NCBI GenBank assembly: GCA_026224825.1
Contig: JAMFRO010000050.1
Coordinates: 1-64,000, forward strand
Direction: 5' to 3'
Source of the DNA: a bacterium
GTDB lineage: Bacteria; Pseudomonadota; Alphaproteobacteria; Acetobacterales; Acetobacteraceae
DNA length: 64,000 nt
Shown here: positions 36,265-47,007 of the stretch, one piece after another
Position numbering within the stretch: position 1 is the stretch's first letter
How the letters are laid out: the number at the start of each line of letters is the position of its first letter
Translations under genes and position numbers: made by a program
The notes under the pieces: model-generated
Database searches by the model: none
What the model was told of the DNA's origin: nothing
What the model saw: only the letters and a program-made list of their open reading frames with translations

Positions 36265-36630
36265 ATGGCACGTGTAAAACGGGGCGTTACCACCCACGCC
36301 CGTCACAAAAAAGTTCTGGCACTGTCGAAGGGCTTCGTCGGCCGTTCGTCGACCAATTATCGCATCGCGCTGGAGCGCCTGGAAAAGGCCCTGCAGTATG
36401 CGTATCGCGACCGCCGGGTTAAAAAGCGCGAATTTCGCTCGCTTTGGATCCAGCGTATCAATGCTGCCGTGCGTGAGCATGGGCTGACCTATAGCCAGTT
36501 CATCTTCGGGCTGAAGCAGGCCGGGCTGGAGCTGGACCGTAAAGTCCTCTCCGCCATCGCGTTCGACGACCCGGCATCCTTTGCCGAGATCGTGCAGGCG
36601 GTTAAGGGCGTTTCCGTCGCCGCGGAATAA
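36265..36630 (+). CDS. rplT: 50S ribosomal protein L20
   Basis: 121 residues, opening [20 protein letters not shown], then [24 protein letters not shown], the L20 core that binds 23S rRNA during early large-subunit assembly and can repress its own operon. A short GC-AT inverted repeat lies at its end (36622-36637). Confidence 0.98.
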   Translation: MARVKRGVTTHARHKKVLALSKGFVGRSSTNYRIALERLEKALQYAYRDRRVKKREFRSLWIQRINAAVREHGLTYSQFIFGLKQAGLELDRKVLSAIAFDDPASFAEIVQAVKGVSVAAE

Positions 36631-36685
36631 TATTCCGTAACTTCACTTGTCTCATGTCCGGGCGGGGCTCATCTTGAGCCTGGAC

Positions 36686-37597
36686 ATGAGACAGCCCGCC
36701 ATTCCCGAGCATATCGTACAATCTGCTTCCTTCCTCACGCCGCAGGAACGCGAGCGGCTTTGGCACGCCGCCATTGTTATGGCGGATTCCCGTGGGCTTC
36801 TGCTCCGGCTCACCGCCGTTTTTGGCCGCCGGATCGACCGGCTCCGTACCTCAATCTCACGCACCGGCGAACGCCTGGGCGGCTCGGCCTGGACCAGCCT
36901 GGTGCAGCGCGCGGCGGATATGGTCGAGGACACGCTCTGGTCCAGCTATAATTACGCCACCTTCGGGCTGGAGGCCGTGCCGGAATTCGCCCGCCCCAAA
37001 CAGCCACGCGCCAGCCGTCTGCACCGCCTGGCCACGGCCGCCAGCGGCGCCGCCTCGGGCTTTGTCGGGTTTCCGGGGGTGGTGTTCGATATTCCCTTCA
37101 CCACCATGACCATCCTGCGCTCCATCGCCGAGGTGGCGCGCGATTCCGGCGAGGATTTATCCGCCGAGGACACACGCCGCGCCTGCCTGGAGGTTCTGGC
37201 CTTCGGCGGGCCCGATAATGCGGATGACGACACAGAGCTAGGCTATTGGGCCACGCGGCTTGGCGTCAATCACCTCACCATCAATGTGCTTATCAAAAGT
37301 GCCGCCGGCCGCTTCGGCATGGTCATTTCGGATAAGATCATGGCCCAGGCCGTGCCGGTGGCGGGTGCTATCACCGGCGGGCTGTTGAATTACGCCTTCA
37401 CTGAATATTACCAGAAAATGGCACAGGTGCATTTTTGCCTGCGCGCCCTGGAGCGCCGCACCGGCGAGACGCTGGCCCTGCAGCAATGCTTCGGCCAGAT
37501 GGTGCAGGCGGCGCGCGACCGGCGGCGAGTGGGCCGCCGGGAGCAAACCCCCGCGGCGGTAAAATACCTGCCGCGGGAAGAGCTTATGCGAAGCTGA
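36686..37597 (+). CDS. EcsC family protein
   Basis: 303 residues of the EcsC family. Supporting stretches are SGAASGFVGFPGVVFDIPFTTMTILRSI in its middle (given in parts: GFVGFPGVVFDIPFTT, MTILRSI), and GAITGGLLNYAFTEYYQ near the end. EcsC proteins influence secretion in Gram-positives; function here is unknown. ATG at 36686 is favoured over TTG at 36647. Confidence 0.78.
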   Translation: MRQPAIPEHIVQSASFLTPQERERLWHAAIVMADSRGLLLRLTAVFGRRIDRLRTSISRTGERLGGSAWTSLVQRAADMVEDTLWSSYNYATFGLEAVPEFARPKQPRASRLHRLATAASGAASGFVGFPGVVFDIPFTTMTILRSIAEVARDSGEDLSAEDTRRACLEVLAFGGPDNADDDTELGYWATRLGVNHLTINVLIKSAAGRFGMVISDKIMAQAVPVAGAITGGLLNYAFTEYYQKMAQVHFCLRALERRTGETLALQQCFGQMVQAARDRRRVGRREQTPAAVKYLPREELMRS

Positions 37598-37943
37598 TCA
37601 GCTCCACATCGAAAATCAGCGTCGCACCCGGGGGGATGAGCCCGCCGGCGCCGCGCTGGCCGTACCCATGCTCAGCCGGCAGCGTCAAAGTGCGCTGCCC
37701 GCCCGGCTGCATGGTGGAAACACCGATATCCCAGCCGGAAATCACCTGGCCGACGCCGAGCTTGAAGACGAAAGGCTGGCCGCGGTCACGCGAGGAGTCG
37801 AACTTTTTGCCCTTCTCCCCATTGTCATCCAGCCAGCCGGTATAATGCACGGTCACTTGCTGGCCCTTCGTCGGCGTCTCGCCGGTACCCACCACATGGT
37901 CGACATATTTGATGCCCGAAGGCAGGGTCACGGTTTCGGTCAT
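37584..37943 (-). CDS. FKBP-type peptidyl-prolyl isomerase
   Basis: 119 residues, an FKBP single domain: VTVHYTGWLDDNGEKGKKFDSS, FKLGVGQVISGWDIGV and IPPGATLIFDVELI are the conserved core, with the Trp of GWDIG in the pocket. No signal peptide, so cytoplasmic. It starts at the ATG at 37943 behind GGAG. Its end overlaps the EcsC gene end (converging). Confidence 0.9.
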   Translation of the reverse strand: MTETVTLPSGIKYVDHVVGTGETPTKGQQVTVHYTGWLDDNGEKGKKFDSSRDRGQPFVFKLGVGQVISGWDIGVSTMQPGGQRTLTLPAEHGYGQRGAGGLIPPGATLIFDVELISFA

Positions 37944-38001
37944 TTTGCTCCCTTTCAAGGTGTAATCCGTGGCAGCCGGTTTGCCGCCCCGGATTGCAAT
38001 A

Positions 38002-38346
38002 TCAGCTTTTGGCCTGATGGAAACCGGCGGCCAAAGCGTCATCCTTGCACACATAGGCGCCATGCTTGGTCTTGCCAAAATAGCGGGAGCCGCTGGCGTG
38101 AAAACTATGGCTTTTGCTTAAGGTGGACCACACCACCGTGCTGGTCGGGCAATGTGCGCTAGCCTCAGCCAATGTACTGAATTCCGCCGCTTTGGATAAT
38201 GTGCCGGCCGGCTTGGCCACAGGCGCCGTGGCGGGTGGGGTTTGCACCGGCACCATGGCGCCGGTGGTCTGCGCCGCGGAGGGGGCCAGCCCCAAAGTGA
38301 AAGCCACACAAAAAGCGGGTATGAACCGGGTGGAAATGTTTTTCAC
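38002..38346 (-). CDS. Conserved exported protein of Rhodospirillales type
   Basis: 114 residues starting at a GTG (38346) with AGAGG ahead. A signal peptide (AFCVAFTLGLAPSAAQ) is followed by a proline-rich linker and a compact C-terminal domain. That domain has SAHCPTSTVVWSTLS and SRYFGKTKHGAYVCKDDALAAGF, a small Cys-pair pattern. Similar exported proteins are common in this order; function unknown. Confidence 0.6.
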   Translation of the reverse strand: MKNISTRFIPAFCVAFTLGLAPSAAQTTGAMVPVQTPPATAPVAKPAGTLSKAAEFSTLAEASAHCPTSTVVWSTLSKSHSFHASGSRYFGKTKHGAYVCKDDALAAGFHQAKS

Positions 38347-38525
38347 GACACCTCTTCTGCTGGGCCAGCTTTTAGCAAGCACAATTTTCTATCAATGGTT
38401 GTGTATTTATATTAATCACACGTCAAGGGCGCAGTAACATAAGCGCCAATGGCGGGGCGGGCATGATTTGCGCGGCGCGCTTTACGGGTTTAGAACCCCG
38501 GCGCCCATAAACTTGCAAGAGATGA

Positions 38526-39731
<1,206 letters not shown>

Positions 39732-39751
39732 TCTCCGGGGAACCGCCAGCA

Positions 39752-39789
39752 CCGGGCATCCCGCCGCCATCGAGCGGCAGGATGTCCGG
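39752..39789 (+). terminator. Hairpin downstream of aminotransferase gene
   Basis: Sixteen-base arms (39752-39767 and 39774-39789) pair with one mismatch and one G-U around the loop CATCGA. No U-run follows, so it may be a weak or Rho-assisted terminator. The rest of the gap to 39990 (about 260 bases) holds no other clear feature. Confidence 0.45.
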
Positions 39790-39990
39790 TTGCGCCGCTA
39801 TCGTGCGGATTTTGCGTCCCGTGACCTGTGAAAATTCTTATTCATCATTATCTGTGTTTAGGCCGTGGAATAACGGCGCCGTGGTTACGCCTGTAGATTC
39901 TGTAAAAAAATGAAGACCGGTGCCCATGGGCAAAGTCCGGAACGATTAAATAATCGCAAAAGAACAGAAGAGCACAAAAGGAAACATGGC

Positions 39991-40539
39991 ATGAAATTTC
40001 GTAATATTGTTGCGGGTGGCGCCGTTTTGTTTGGGATGGCGGCTTATGCATCGGCAGTGTCGCCGGCCTCGGCGGCGAGCCTGCAGTCCCCCGATAGCGA
40101 CGCTTTGGTCGCGGGCTATCAGGTGATCCAGTTCGACCTCAAGGAATGCGTGGCCATTACGGGAAAAACCGGTGTTTCAGCGAGTGGTTCGGGCCTGGTG
40201 TCGCCGGACGTACTGAAGGTTGCCGCTAAAATTTGTGACGACGCCCGTGCAAATCAACCCAAGCTGGAAGCGCTGGCGAAGGCCAATGATTTCGAATTGC
40301 CGGACACCCTGCCTTATACGCTGACGGCCCGTTATGCCGCGCTGATCCGTAATAACGACGCCAGGCTAGGCGCCCATTATCTGCAGGACCAGATCAGCAG
40401 CCATGAAGACGCCCTGGCCATTTTCCAGGACGAGGCGGCGAACGGCAATAATGCGGACATCAAGGCGGCGGCGGCGGAGATCATTCCCACCGTGCAGGAA
40501 AACCTCACCCTGCTGCAGCAAACCCTCGCGAAACATTAG
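39991..40539 (+). CDS. DUF4142 domain exported protein
   Basis: 182 residues with a signal peptide (FGMAAYASAVSPASA), then a helical DUF4142 (ferritin-like) domain: YQVIQFDLKECVAITG, DLKVAAKICDDARANQ, then HEDALAIFQDEAANGN. The fold is four-helical and its role is unknown (often stress related). ATG at 39991 has AAAGGAAA ahead. Confidence 0.7.
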   Translation: MKFRNIVAGGAVLFGMAAYASAVSPASAASLQSPDSDALVAGYQVIQFDLKECVAITGKTGVSASGSGLVSPDVLKVAAKICDDARANQPKLEALAKANDFELPDTLPYTLTARYAALIRNNDARLGAHYLQDQISSHEDALAIFQDEAANGNNADIKAAAAEIIPTVQENLTLLQQTLAKH

Positions 40540-40604
40540 AGCGCGATCGGTTGAGGTCCGCTCATTTTGAGTGGCCGAAACCGTGAATCGCCCTCTCAAA
40601 AATA

Positions 40605-40643
40605 GCTAGAGCATGATCGCACTTGAAGCGATCATGCTCTAGC
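40605..40643. terminator. Bidirectional 16-bp palindromic terminator/repeat
   Basis: GCTAGAGCATGATCGC (40605-40620) is the exact reverse complement of 40628-40643, loop ACTTGAA. It lies between two convergent genes, so it can terminate both. The AGAGCATGATCG core is a common intergenic repeat in alphaproteobacteria. Only one copy is seen in this window. Confidence 0.7.
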
Positions 40644-40687
40644 CGGGGGCAGATCATCCGCATGGTCCGGCCGGGCCATGCGGATAG

Positions 40688-41335
40688 TTAAAGCATGAGC
40701 GCCAGCGCCAGGCCAACCGCGGCAATCGGCAGAACCATCGGCACCAGCGCGCCTGTATACACGCAAACCCCCGCCGCCAGCGCTCCGGCAAAATACAGCA
40801 CCAGTGCCACACATTGCCGCAGCACATCCGGCGGCATCTTCCAGGCTTTGCGCGCGAATGCATCCGTCAGGGTCACCACGATATTCGTCAGCGTGCTGGT
40901 GAACACCACCGTGGGAATGCCGGACAGGTTCAACTGCCGCCCGGCGATAATCTGCGCGCCCATGGCCAGCGCCAGCAGCGCGATCACACCATCGCCGCTC
41001 ACACCGCTCGCCGGCCGGCCGGCGGCCAGCCACAGCGCCGTGCCGGCCAGCAGTAGCACCAGCTCCGCCGCCAGCAGCCGCCTCAACGCGTTGCCTTGCG
41101 CCCGGCCGCGCACCGCCCAGGCCGCGGCACCAGTCCCGATGATAAAAGCCACCAGCGCCACCACCGAGCCCAGCGCCGAAGCCGCCTCATTGCGCCCGAT
41201 ATAAAGCCCCAGCAGCGCGATATTCCCGGTCATGGCCGAGGTCAGCACCCCGCCCAACTTGGCGAAGGAGATCACATCCACCGTCCCCGCGGCGAAGGAG
41301 GTCAGCCCCAGCACCCATTCCAGTGCCCGGCGCAT
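40688..41335 (-). CDS. DUF1275 (YoaK) family membrane protein
   Basis: 215 residues with about six membrane segments in pairs (ALLGLYIGRNEAASALGSVVAL, AIYFAGALAAGVC). DUF1275/YoaK function is unknown. It begins 5 bases after the corC-like stop, so it is probably cotranscribed with it. Confidence 0.82.
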   Translation of the reverse strand: MRRALEWVLGLTSFAAGTVDVISFAKLGGVLTSAMTGNIALLGLYIGRNEAASALGSVVALVAFIIGTGAAAWAVRGRAQGNALRRLLAAELVLLLAGTALWLAAGRPASGVSGDGVIALLALAMGAQIIAGRQLNLSGIPTVVFTSTLTNIVVTLTDAFARKAWKMPPDVLRQCVALVLYFAGALAAGVCVYTGALVPMVLPIAAVGLALALML

Positions 41336-41340
41336 CGGCC

Positions 41341-42204
41341 TTAGCCCGGTTCTGGCGCTGGTTCCGGCAAGGTCTTGCGCACCCGCAGCCGGCGTATCCG
41401 CCGCGCATCCGCATCCAGCACCATGAACTCTATGCCGGATGGATGCGCGATGATCTCGCCCTTCGCCGGCACCCGCCCGGCAAGATTAAACACCAGCCCG
41501 CCGACGGTCTCGATATCGGCATCGCGCTCATCCTCGGAGAGCACCGGCCCCATCTTCACCTCGAAATCCTCCACCGGCAGGCGGGCATTGAGGTCCAGCG
41601 CCCCATCGGCCCGCTCGGTCAGCATCGGCCCCTCTATCTCGTCATGCTCGTCCGAGATATCGCCCACGATGGTCTCGACCAGATCCTCGATCGTCACCAG
41701 CCCGTCGATCCCGCCATATTCATCCACCACCAGGGCCAGATGCGTATGCGTCTGGCGCATCTGCAGCAGCAGGTCGAGCACGCCGATCTGCGGTGCCACC
41801 ATCAGCGGCTTGCGCAAAATCTTCTCCACGTCGAATTCCGCCGCCGGCCCGGTATAGGCGAACACATCCTTCAGATGCACCATGCCCTGCACATCATCGA
41901 GATGCTCGCGGTACACCGGCAAACGCGAATGCCCCTCGCGGCGCAGCAGGTCGCTGGCCTGCTCCAAGGTCACATTCGCCCGCATGGCGATAATATCCGG
42001 CCTCGGCACCATCACATCATCGGCGGTGATTTCACGCAACCGTAACACATTGGCGATCAGCGCCCGCTCCTGCGGGTTCAGCCCTACGGTGGCATCCGGT
42101 GCCGCCTCGCTGGCCGCATCCTGCACCAGCTCGGCAATGGAATCGCGCACCGATTGCTCGGTATTGCGTAAGCGGCCCAATAATCGCCCCAATGCTGAGC
42201 TCAT
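41341..42204 (-). CDS. CorC/HlyC-type protein with CBS pair
   Basis: 287 residues. A CBS domain pair (VPRPDIIAMRANVTLEQASDLL, DEYGGIDGLVTIEDLVE) is followed by the CorC/HlyC C-terminal domain (PVEDFEVKMGPVLSEDERD). Such proteins regulate Mg/Co efflux or sit with membrane repair. The ATG overlaps the ybeY stop. No DUF21 membrane domain is present. Confidence 0.88.
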   Translation of the reverse strand: MSSALGRLLGRLRNTEQSVRDSIAELVQDAASEAAPDATVGLNPQERALIANVLRLREITADDVMVPRPDIIAMRANVTLEQASDLLRREGHSRLPVYREHLDDVQGMVHLKDVFAYTGPAAEFDVEKILRKPLMVAPQIGVLDLLLQMRQTHTHLALVVDEYGGIDGLVTIEDLVETIVGDISDEHDEIEGPMLTERADGALDLNARLPVEDFEVKMGPVLSEDERDADIETVGGLVFNLAGRVPAKGEIIAHPSGIEFMVLDADARRIRRLRVRKTLPEPAPEPG

Positions 42205-42635
42205 CGCGGCTTCCACGGGTTGGGCACGCCGATGCGCGAGAGCAGCCGTGCCTCCTCAGCCTCCATCTCCCGTGCTTCGCCCACATGCTCATGCTCGAAC
42301 CCGTGCAAATGCAGCGCCCCATGCACCAGCAGATGCGCCAGATGCTGGGCGATGGTCTTGCCCTCGCGCGCCGCCTCCCGCGCCACCTGGCCAAACGCCA
42401 GCAGCATTTCCGGCGGTTGCTCGTATGTCAGCACATTGGTTGGCTTGTTCTTGCCGCGGTCGCGGTAGTTCAGCCGCTGCACGGTCCTGTCATCGGTCAG
42501 CGCCACGCTGGCCGTGCATTCCGCCACCGCCAGCGCGCGGGCGACGAGCCGCACCACATTGGGCACATGCGCCCGCCAGCGCCGGTCGGTGATCACCAGT
42601 TCGCCCCCGAAGGGGCTCGTACTTCCAGGTTCCAT
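42201..42635 (-). CDS. ybeY: Endoribonuclease YbeY
   Basis: 144 residues. H105, H109 and H115 in HLLVHGALHLHGFEHE form the Zn-binding HxxxHxxxxxH motif; the middle GKNKPTNVLTY is also typical. YbeY matures 16S rRNA 3' ends. It sits in the common phoH-ybeY-corC order. Confidence 0.95.
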   Translation of the reverse strand: MEPGSTSPFGGELVITDRRWRAHVPNVVRLVARALAVAECTASVALTDDRTVQRLNYRDRGKNKPTNVLTYEQPPEMLLAFGQVAREAAREGKTIAQHLAHLLVHGALHLHGFEHEHVGEAREMEAEEARLLSRIGVPNPWKPR

Positions 42636-42654
42636 TTGTCTTCCAGCCCCGCCA

Positions 42655-43677
42655 CTAACCTTGGCGTTCGCGGGCCTGCTCCTTCACGGCGGCATAGCGT
42701 TGATCATAGGCTTCCACAATCCGCCCGACCAGCGGGTGGCGCACCACATCGCTATTGGCAAACCGCGCCACGCCGATCCCCTGGATGCCTTCCAGCGTCT
42801 CCAGCGCATCGGCCAGGCCCGAGCGCGTGTTCGCCGGCAGGTCGATCTGGGTGAGATCGCCCGTGATCACCATCCGTGTGCCCTCGCCCATGCGCGTCAG
42901 AAACATCTTCATCTGCACGGCGGTGGTGTTCTGCGCCTCGTCGAGAATGACAAACGCATGCGCCAAGGTTCTGCCGCGCATAAACGCCAGCGGCGCGATC
43001 TCGATCTCGCCCGTCGTCATCCGCTTGGTCAACTGGTCGCCGGGCAGCAGGTCATTCAGCGCGTCGTACAGCGGGCGCAGATACGGATCGACCTTCTCCT
43101 TCATATCGCCCGGCAAAAACCCGAGCCGCTCGCCCGCCTCCACCGCCGGGCGCGAGAGCACGATGCGCTCCACCTTGCCCGAGGTCAGCATCGCCACCGC
43201 CTGGGCCACGGCAAGGTATGTCTTGCCCGTCCCCGCCGGCCCCATCGCAAACACCATCTCATGGCGCGACAGCAAATCGATATAATTCGCCTGGCCGGCA
43301 CTGCGCGGTCCCACCGGCCCCTTGCGGGTACGGATCGCCGGTAAATCAGAGAGCGGCAGACGCGGCTCATTCGCCGGGTCCATCATCCGCAACACCCCGT
43401 CCACCTTGCCCCCGTCAAGCGCCTCGCCCCGTTCCAATTGTTGGTACAAAGCGGACAAAGCCGCCTCGGCCGCCGCCACCGCCCCCGCCGGGCCGGTTAT
43501 GGCAATGCGATTGCCCCGGCACGCCAGCTTGACGCCGAGCTTCTGCTCGATCCGCGCCAGATGCCGGTCGTGATCCCCGAGCAAAAGGGACAGCAGGTTA
43601 TTGCTGCCGAAGGTCATGGTGAGGGACCGCTGCGGCGGTACCAGGGCGGAGGGTGAGGTGGAGAGGATCTGGCTCAA
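42655..43677 (-). CDS. PhoH family ATPase (PhoL)
   Basis: 340 residues, with Walker A GPAGTGKTYLAVAQAV in the middle and DEAQNTT Walker B, and a KH-like N-terminal domain (LGVKLACRGNRIAITGPAGA). It probably acts on RNA with YbeY. The start is uncertain: TTG 43677 overlaps the miaB stop and has an upstream CAGGAG; ATG 43617 gives 320 residues. Confidence 0.9.
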   Translation of the reverse strand: MSQILSTSPSALVPPQRSLTMTFGSNNLLSLLLGDHDRHLARIEQKLGVKLACRGNRIAITGPAGAVAAAEAALSALYQQLERGEALDGGKVDGVLRMMDPANEPRLPLSDLPAIRTRKGPVGPRSAGQANYIDLLSRHEMVFAMGPAGTGKTYLAVAQAVAMLTSGKVERIVLSRPAVEAGERLGFLPGDMKEKVDPYLRPLYDALNDLLPGDQLTKRMTTGEIEIAPLAFMRGRTLAHAFVILDEAQNTTAVQMKMFLTRMGEGTRMVITGDLTQIDLPANTRSGLADALETLEGIQGIGVARFANSDVVRHPLVGRIVEAYDQRYAAVKEQARERQG

Positions 43678-45032
43678 GCGGCGATTTGCTCCTGTGGTAA
43701 GAGAACTCCAACGATAGAATTGGTATTGGTCGAGGTAATTTGCACGTTACGAATTTGGCCGGTGAGCTCTTCGCCGTTTTGCACCACGACGGGCTGCAGC
43801 CAGAGCGAGCGCCCGGAAATCTGCCCCTCATAGCGGCCGCGCCCGGTGAATAGCACCGGCGTTGTCAGCCCCACGGTCGCGGCGTTGAACGCATCCTGCT
43901 GCCGCCGCAACTCCGCCTGCAGCTCATACAGCCGGGTATTTTTAACCTCATCGGCCAATTGCGGCAGCCCCGCCGCCGGCGTGCCGGGGCGCGAGGAATA
44001 GGTAAAGGAATAGGCCAGCGCAAAACCTGTCTCACGCACGAGTTTCATCGTGTCCTGAAAATCCGCCTCCGTCTCGCCCGGATGTCCCACGATAAAATCC
44101 GAGGAAAACGCGATATCCGGCCGCACATCCCGCAATTTATCCACGATCCGCCTGAAATGATCCGCATCATGCTTACGGTTCATGGCCTTCAAAATTCTAT
44201 CGGAACCCGACTGCACCGGCAGGTGCAAAAACGGCATCAATTTCGCATTATCCCGATGCGCCAGGATCAACTCATCGGGCATGTCGTTGGGGTGCGAGGT
44301 GGTATAGCGCAGCCGCTCCAGCCCATCGATCTCGGCTATCTCCGCCAGCAGCCGCGTCAGCCCCCAGGTGCGGCCATCCGGCCCCTCGCCATGGTACGCA
44401 TTCACATTCTGCCCCAGCAGCGCGATCTCCCTGGCCCCAAGTGCGACCATCCGCCGCGCCTCCGCCAGCACGCTCAAAGCCGGCCGCGAGGATTCAGCCC
44501 CCCGCGTATAAGGCACCACGCAGAAGGAGCAGAATTTATCGCACCCTTCCTGAATGGACAAATACGAGACCACCCCCTGCGGCGCCGCCACATCCGGCAG
44601 ATGATCGAATTTCTGCTCCACCGGAAACTCGGTATCGATCACCACGCCCTGCTTGCGATGCGCCTGCGCGATCAGCTCCGGCAGCCGGTGATAAGACTGC
44701 GGCCCGACCACCAGATCCACATAAGGTGCCCGCTTGGCGATCACCTCGCCCTCCGCCTGCGCCACGCAGCCGGTCACGGCGATCATCATGCCCCCCCCTT
44801 GAGCCTCCTTCATCACCCGCAACCGCCCGAGTGCGGAGAAAACCTTCTCCTCCGCCCGCTCGCGAATATGGCAGGTGTTCATGATCACCATGTCGGCACC
44901 CTCAGGCGTATCCACGGTGGTATAGCCGAGCGGGCGTAAAATATCCGCCATACGCGCACTATCGTACACGTTCATCTGGCAGCCATGCGTCACGACATGA
45001 AGTTTGCGGGTTTTAGGGTTTGTCGCGTTCAT
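43674..45032 (-). CDS. miaB: tRNA-2-methylthio-N6-dimethylallyladenosine synthase MiaB
   Basis: 452 residues. N-terminal Cys18, Cys54 and Cys89 hold one FeS cluster; the radical-SAM C164xxxC168xxC171 (CDKFCSFC) holds the other; a TRAM domain (about 385-448) binds tRNA. It adds methylthio to A37 of tRNAs. Part of the miaB-phoH-ybeY run. Confidence 0.96.
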   Translation of the reverse strand: MNATNPKTRKLHVVTHGCQMNVYDSARMADILRPLGYTTVDTPEGADMVIMNTCHIRERAEEKVFSALGRLRVMKEAQGGGMMIAVTGCVAQAEGEVIAKRAPYVDLVVGPQSYHRLPELIAQAHRKQGVVIDTEFPVEQKFDHLPDVAAPQGVVSYLSIQEGCDKFCSFCVVPYTRGAESSRPALSVLAEARRMVALGAREIALLGQNVNAYHGEGPDGRTWGLTRLLAEIAEIDGLERLRYTTSHPNDMPDELILAHRDNAKLMPFLHLPVQSGSDRILKAMNRKHDADHFRRIVDKLRDVRPDIAFSSDFIVGHPGETEADFQDTMKLVRETGFALAYSFTYSSRPGTPAAGLPQLADEVKNTRLYELQAELRRQQDAFNAATVGLTTPVLFTGRGRYEGQISGRSLWLQPVVVQNGEELTGQIRNVQITSTNTNSIVGVLLPQEQIAA

Positions 45033-45193
45033 ACGTCTAATTCCATCCGGGTGTGCCGGACGGAAAAGCGCGTGAGGCTAAGCCAGGTCAAGGTCAAATC
45101 GACAAGATCCTCCTGAACACAACGCAATTTCGCTATGCTTGGGCGCGCCGTGTCAAGACAATTCCAATGAATCTTTGGTGTAACCCCAGTATT

Positions 45194-45937
45194 TCAAGCC
45201 GGTAGCCGGCCTTGCCGCAGCGCAGCGGCCGTGGCGGCAATCTGGCACTCCAGCGCCGCCGACAAAACTTTCCTGTTCTTATACACCCCCGGCGGCACGG
45301 GCGCCCCCAGTACGATCGTCGCCCGGTAGCTGTGCCGCCGCCCCAGCCGCAGCGCATGCGGCGCGAGATCCATATCGCCATACCAGGCCAGCTCCGCCCG
45401 GTCCCCGCGCCGCACCGGCAGCCCGTCGAGCTGGTCATACACAATCGTCACCGGCTGTACCGCGGGGTTCGCCGGGCAGAACGCCAAAGTGAGAAACGCC
45501 GAGGCAAACGGCAGCACCCGGTTACCATCCGAGGTCGTGCCCTCGGGGAATAATATGATATTATCCCCCCCCGCCAGCCGCCCCTCCAGCTCGCGCTGCT
45601 CGCGCACAACCGTATCGCGCGCCCGCGACACAAAAATCGTCCGCCCCAGCCGCGCAATCGCGCCGATCACCGGCCAACCCGCCACATCCCCCTTGGCAAT
45701 GAAACAGGCCGGCAGCACAGCGCCCAGCGCCACAATATCCAACCAGGAGCTATGATTGGCGATAAACACCACCGGCCGCGAAGTGGTAAGCTCGCCGATC
45801 ACCCGCAATTTCAGCCCCAGAATCCGCGCCACGCCCCGCCAGTAAACCCGCGCGAACCGCTCCTTGCCCCGGCCGGGACATATAAGCAGCACGGCCTGCA
45901 CCGGCACGGCCAGCAGCGTCCACACCGCCACCAGCAC
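45194..45937 (-). CDS. 1-acyl-sn-glycerol-3-phosphate acyltransferase-type (PlsC)
   Basis: 247 residues from GTG 45937. NHSSWLDIVAL (HX4D-like) and FPEGTTSDGN are the acyltransferase boxes; a membrane anchor (LLAVPVQAVLLICPG) precedes. The start is uncertain because no ATG lies in frame; a CTG at 45961 would join the previous stop. It lies last in the surface cluster and may acylate a glycan or lipid. Confidence 0.8.
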   Translation of the reverse strand: MLVAVWTLLAVPVQAVLLICPGRGKERFARVYWRGVARILGLKLRVIGELTTSRPVVFIANHSSWLDIVALGAVLPACFIAKGDVAGWPVIGAIARLGRTIFVSRARDTVVREQRELEGRLAGGDNIILFPEGTTSDGNRVLPFASAFLTLAFCPANPAVQPVTIVYDQLDGLPVRRGDRAELAWYGDMDLAPHALRLGRRHSYRATIVLGAPVPPGVYKNRKVLSAALECQIAATAAALRQGRLPA

Positions 45938-45957
45938 CAGCCGGATCGCAATACGGA

Positions 45958-47007
45958 TCAGGGAGCGGAGCCCTTCAGCATGGTGCGCAGGTCCAGCAGG
46001 ATCGGGGTGGGATCGGCGCCCAGCTCTTGGCGCACCACCTCTTCCCAATCGCCCACATCTTCCACCTTGGTCGGGTTATCACGTAGCAATTCGCGCTTGA
46101 TGAAGGGAAAGCCCGTGGTCAGCAGTTGGCGCCATAAATCCGCGGTCGGGTTCAGCGGTATCCGCCGCGCCACGCGGTCGCGGATGCGCAGCGCCTGCAA
46201 TTTGCGCGTCAGCCGGATGGGATCGGCTTTCCCCATCTCCGTCTCTTCCTTCTCGAACAGATGCTCCATCCCATCGCGCCGCACCATTTTGATCAGCGCA
46301 TCATAGGTCCAGATGGCGGCACAGCTTAAGCCCCCGCGCACCATCGCCTGGGTGATGCCGATTTCATATTCCTTCACGATAAACACCTTGGCCGGCACGG
46401 GCCGCACCGCACCCCAGAACTTGCGGAAAGCCTCGGCGCGGATCGCCTTGGGGCCAAACGCGAGGAAGAAGGATTGCAGATGGTAGCGCACCTGCCAGCT
46501 CTCCGTCAGGCCCCATATATCCGCCTGGCCGTAATCCAGCCGGCGCAACGTATCGCCCAGCGGCAGCAGCGGGCCGAACACGCTGTCGTTGGCGCAGATA
46601 ATCTCCTGCGTCTCCGCGCGCGGCAGGCCGAGGTGGTCCAGCGCATCGCGCCAGGCGCCGAAATCATAGCCGATGTTCTTGCGCACGATGATACAGCGGC
46701 AGATCTCCCGCAGCAGCGCCATCGGCTCTGGCTGGATTTTTCCGGCATTGCTGACAAACACAACGTCGCGCCCGTTCTCCTTAAGCTCGCGCATGTAGTC
46801 GAATAATTGCGGCCGGACCCCGCCGCGCCCGTCGAAATGCATGAACAGCACGACTTGCGGGCCGAGCGTCACGCCGCCCTCCGGCCAGACATGCACGATC
46901 TGCCGCGTGCTGCGCAGCCGCCCGATGACCAGGCCGATGGGCACGGTGAGATACCATTTGAGGGCCCGCAGAATGGACTTGATGGCCCCGTAGACTTGAT
47001 ACCTCAT
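45958..47007 (-). CDS. RgpF-like rhamnan/glycan synthesis protein
   Basis: 349 residues. KNIGYDFGAWRDALDHLG and CANDSVFGPL are the hallmark of RgpF-type (rhamnan synthesis F) glycosyl-transferring proteins. It overlaps the upstream gene by 4 bases (ATGA). It probably builds a surface glycan with its neighbours. Confidence 0.82.
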   Translation of the reverse strand: MRYQVYGAIKSILRALKWYLTVPIGLVIGRLRSTRQIVHVWPEGGVTLGPQVVLFMHFDGRGGVRPQLFDYMRELKENGRDVVFVSNAGKIQPEPMALLREICRCIIVRKNIGYDFGAWRDALDHLGLPRAETQEIICANDSVFGPLLPLGDTLRRLDYGQADIWGLTESWQVRYHLQSFFLAFGPKAIRAEAFRKFWGAVRPVPAKVFIVKEYEIGITQAMVRGGLSCAAIWTYDALIKMVRRDGMEHLFEKEETEMGKADPIRLTRKLQALRIRDRVARRIPLNPTADLWRQLLTTGFPFIKRELLRDNPTKVEDVGDWEEVVRQELGADPTPILLDLRTMLKGSAP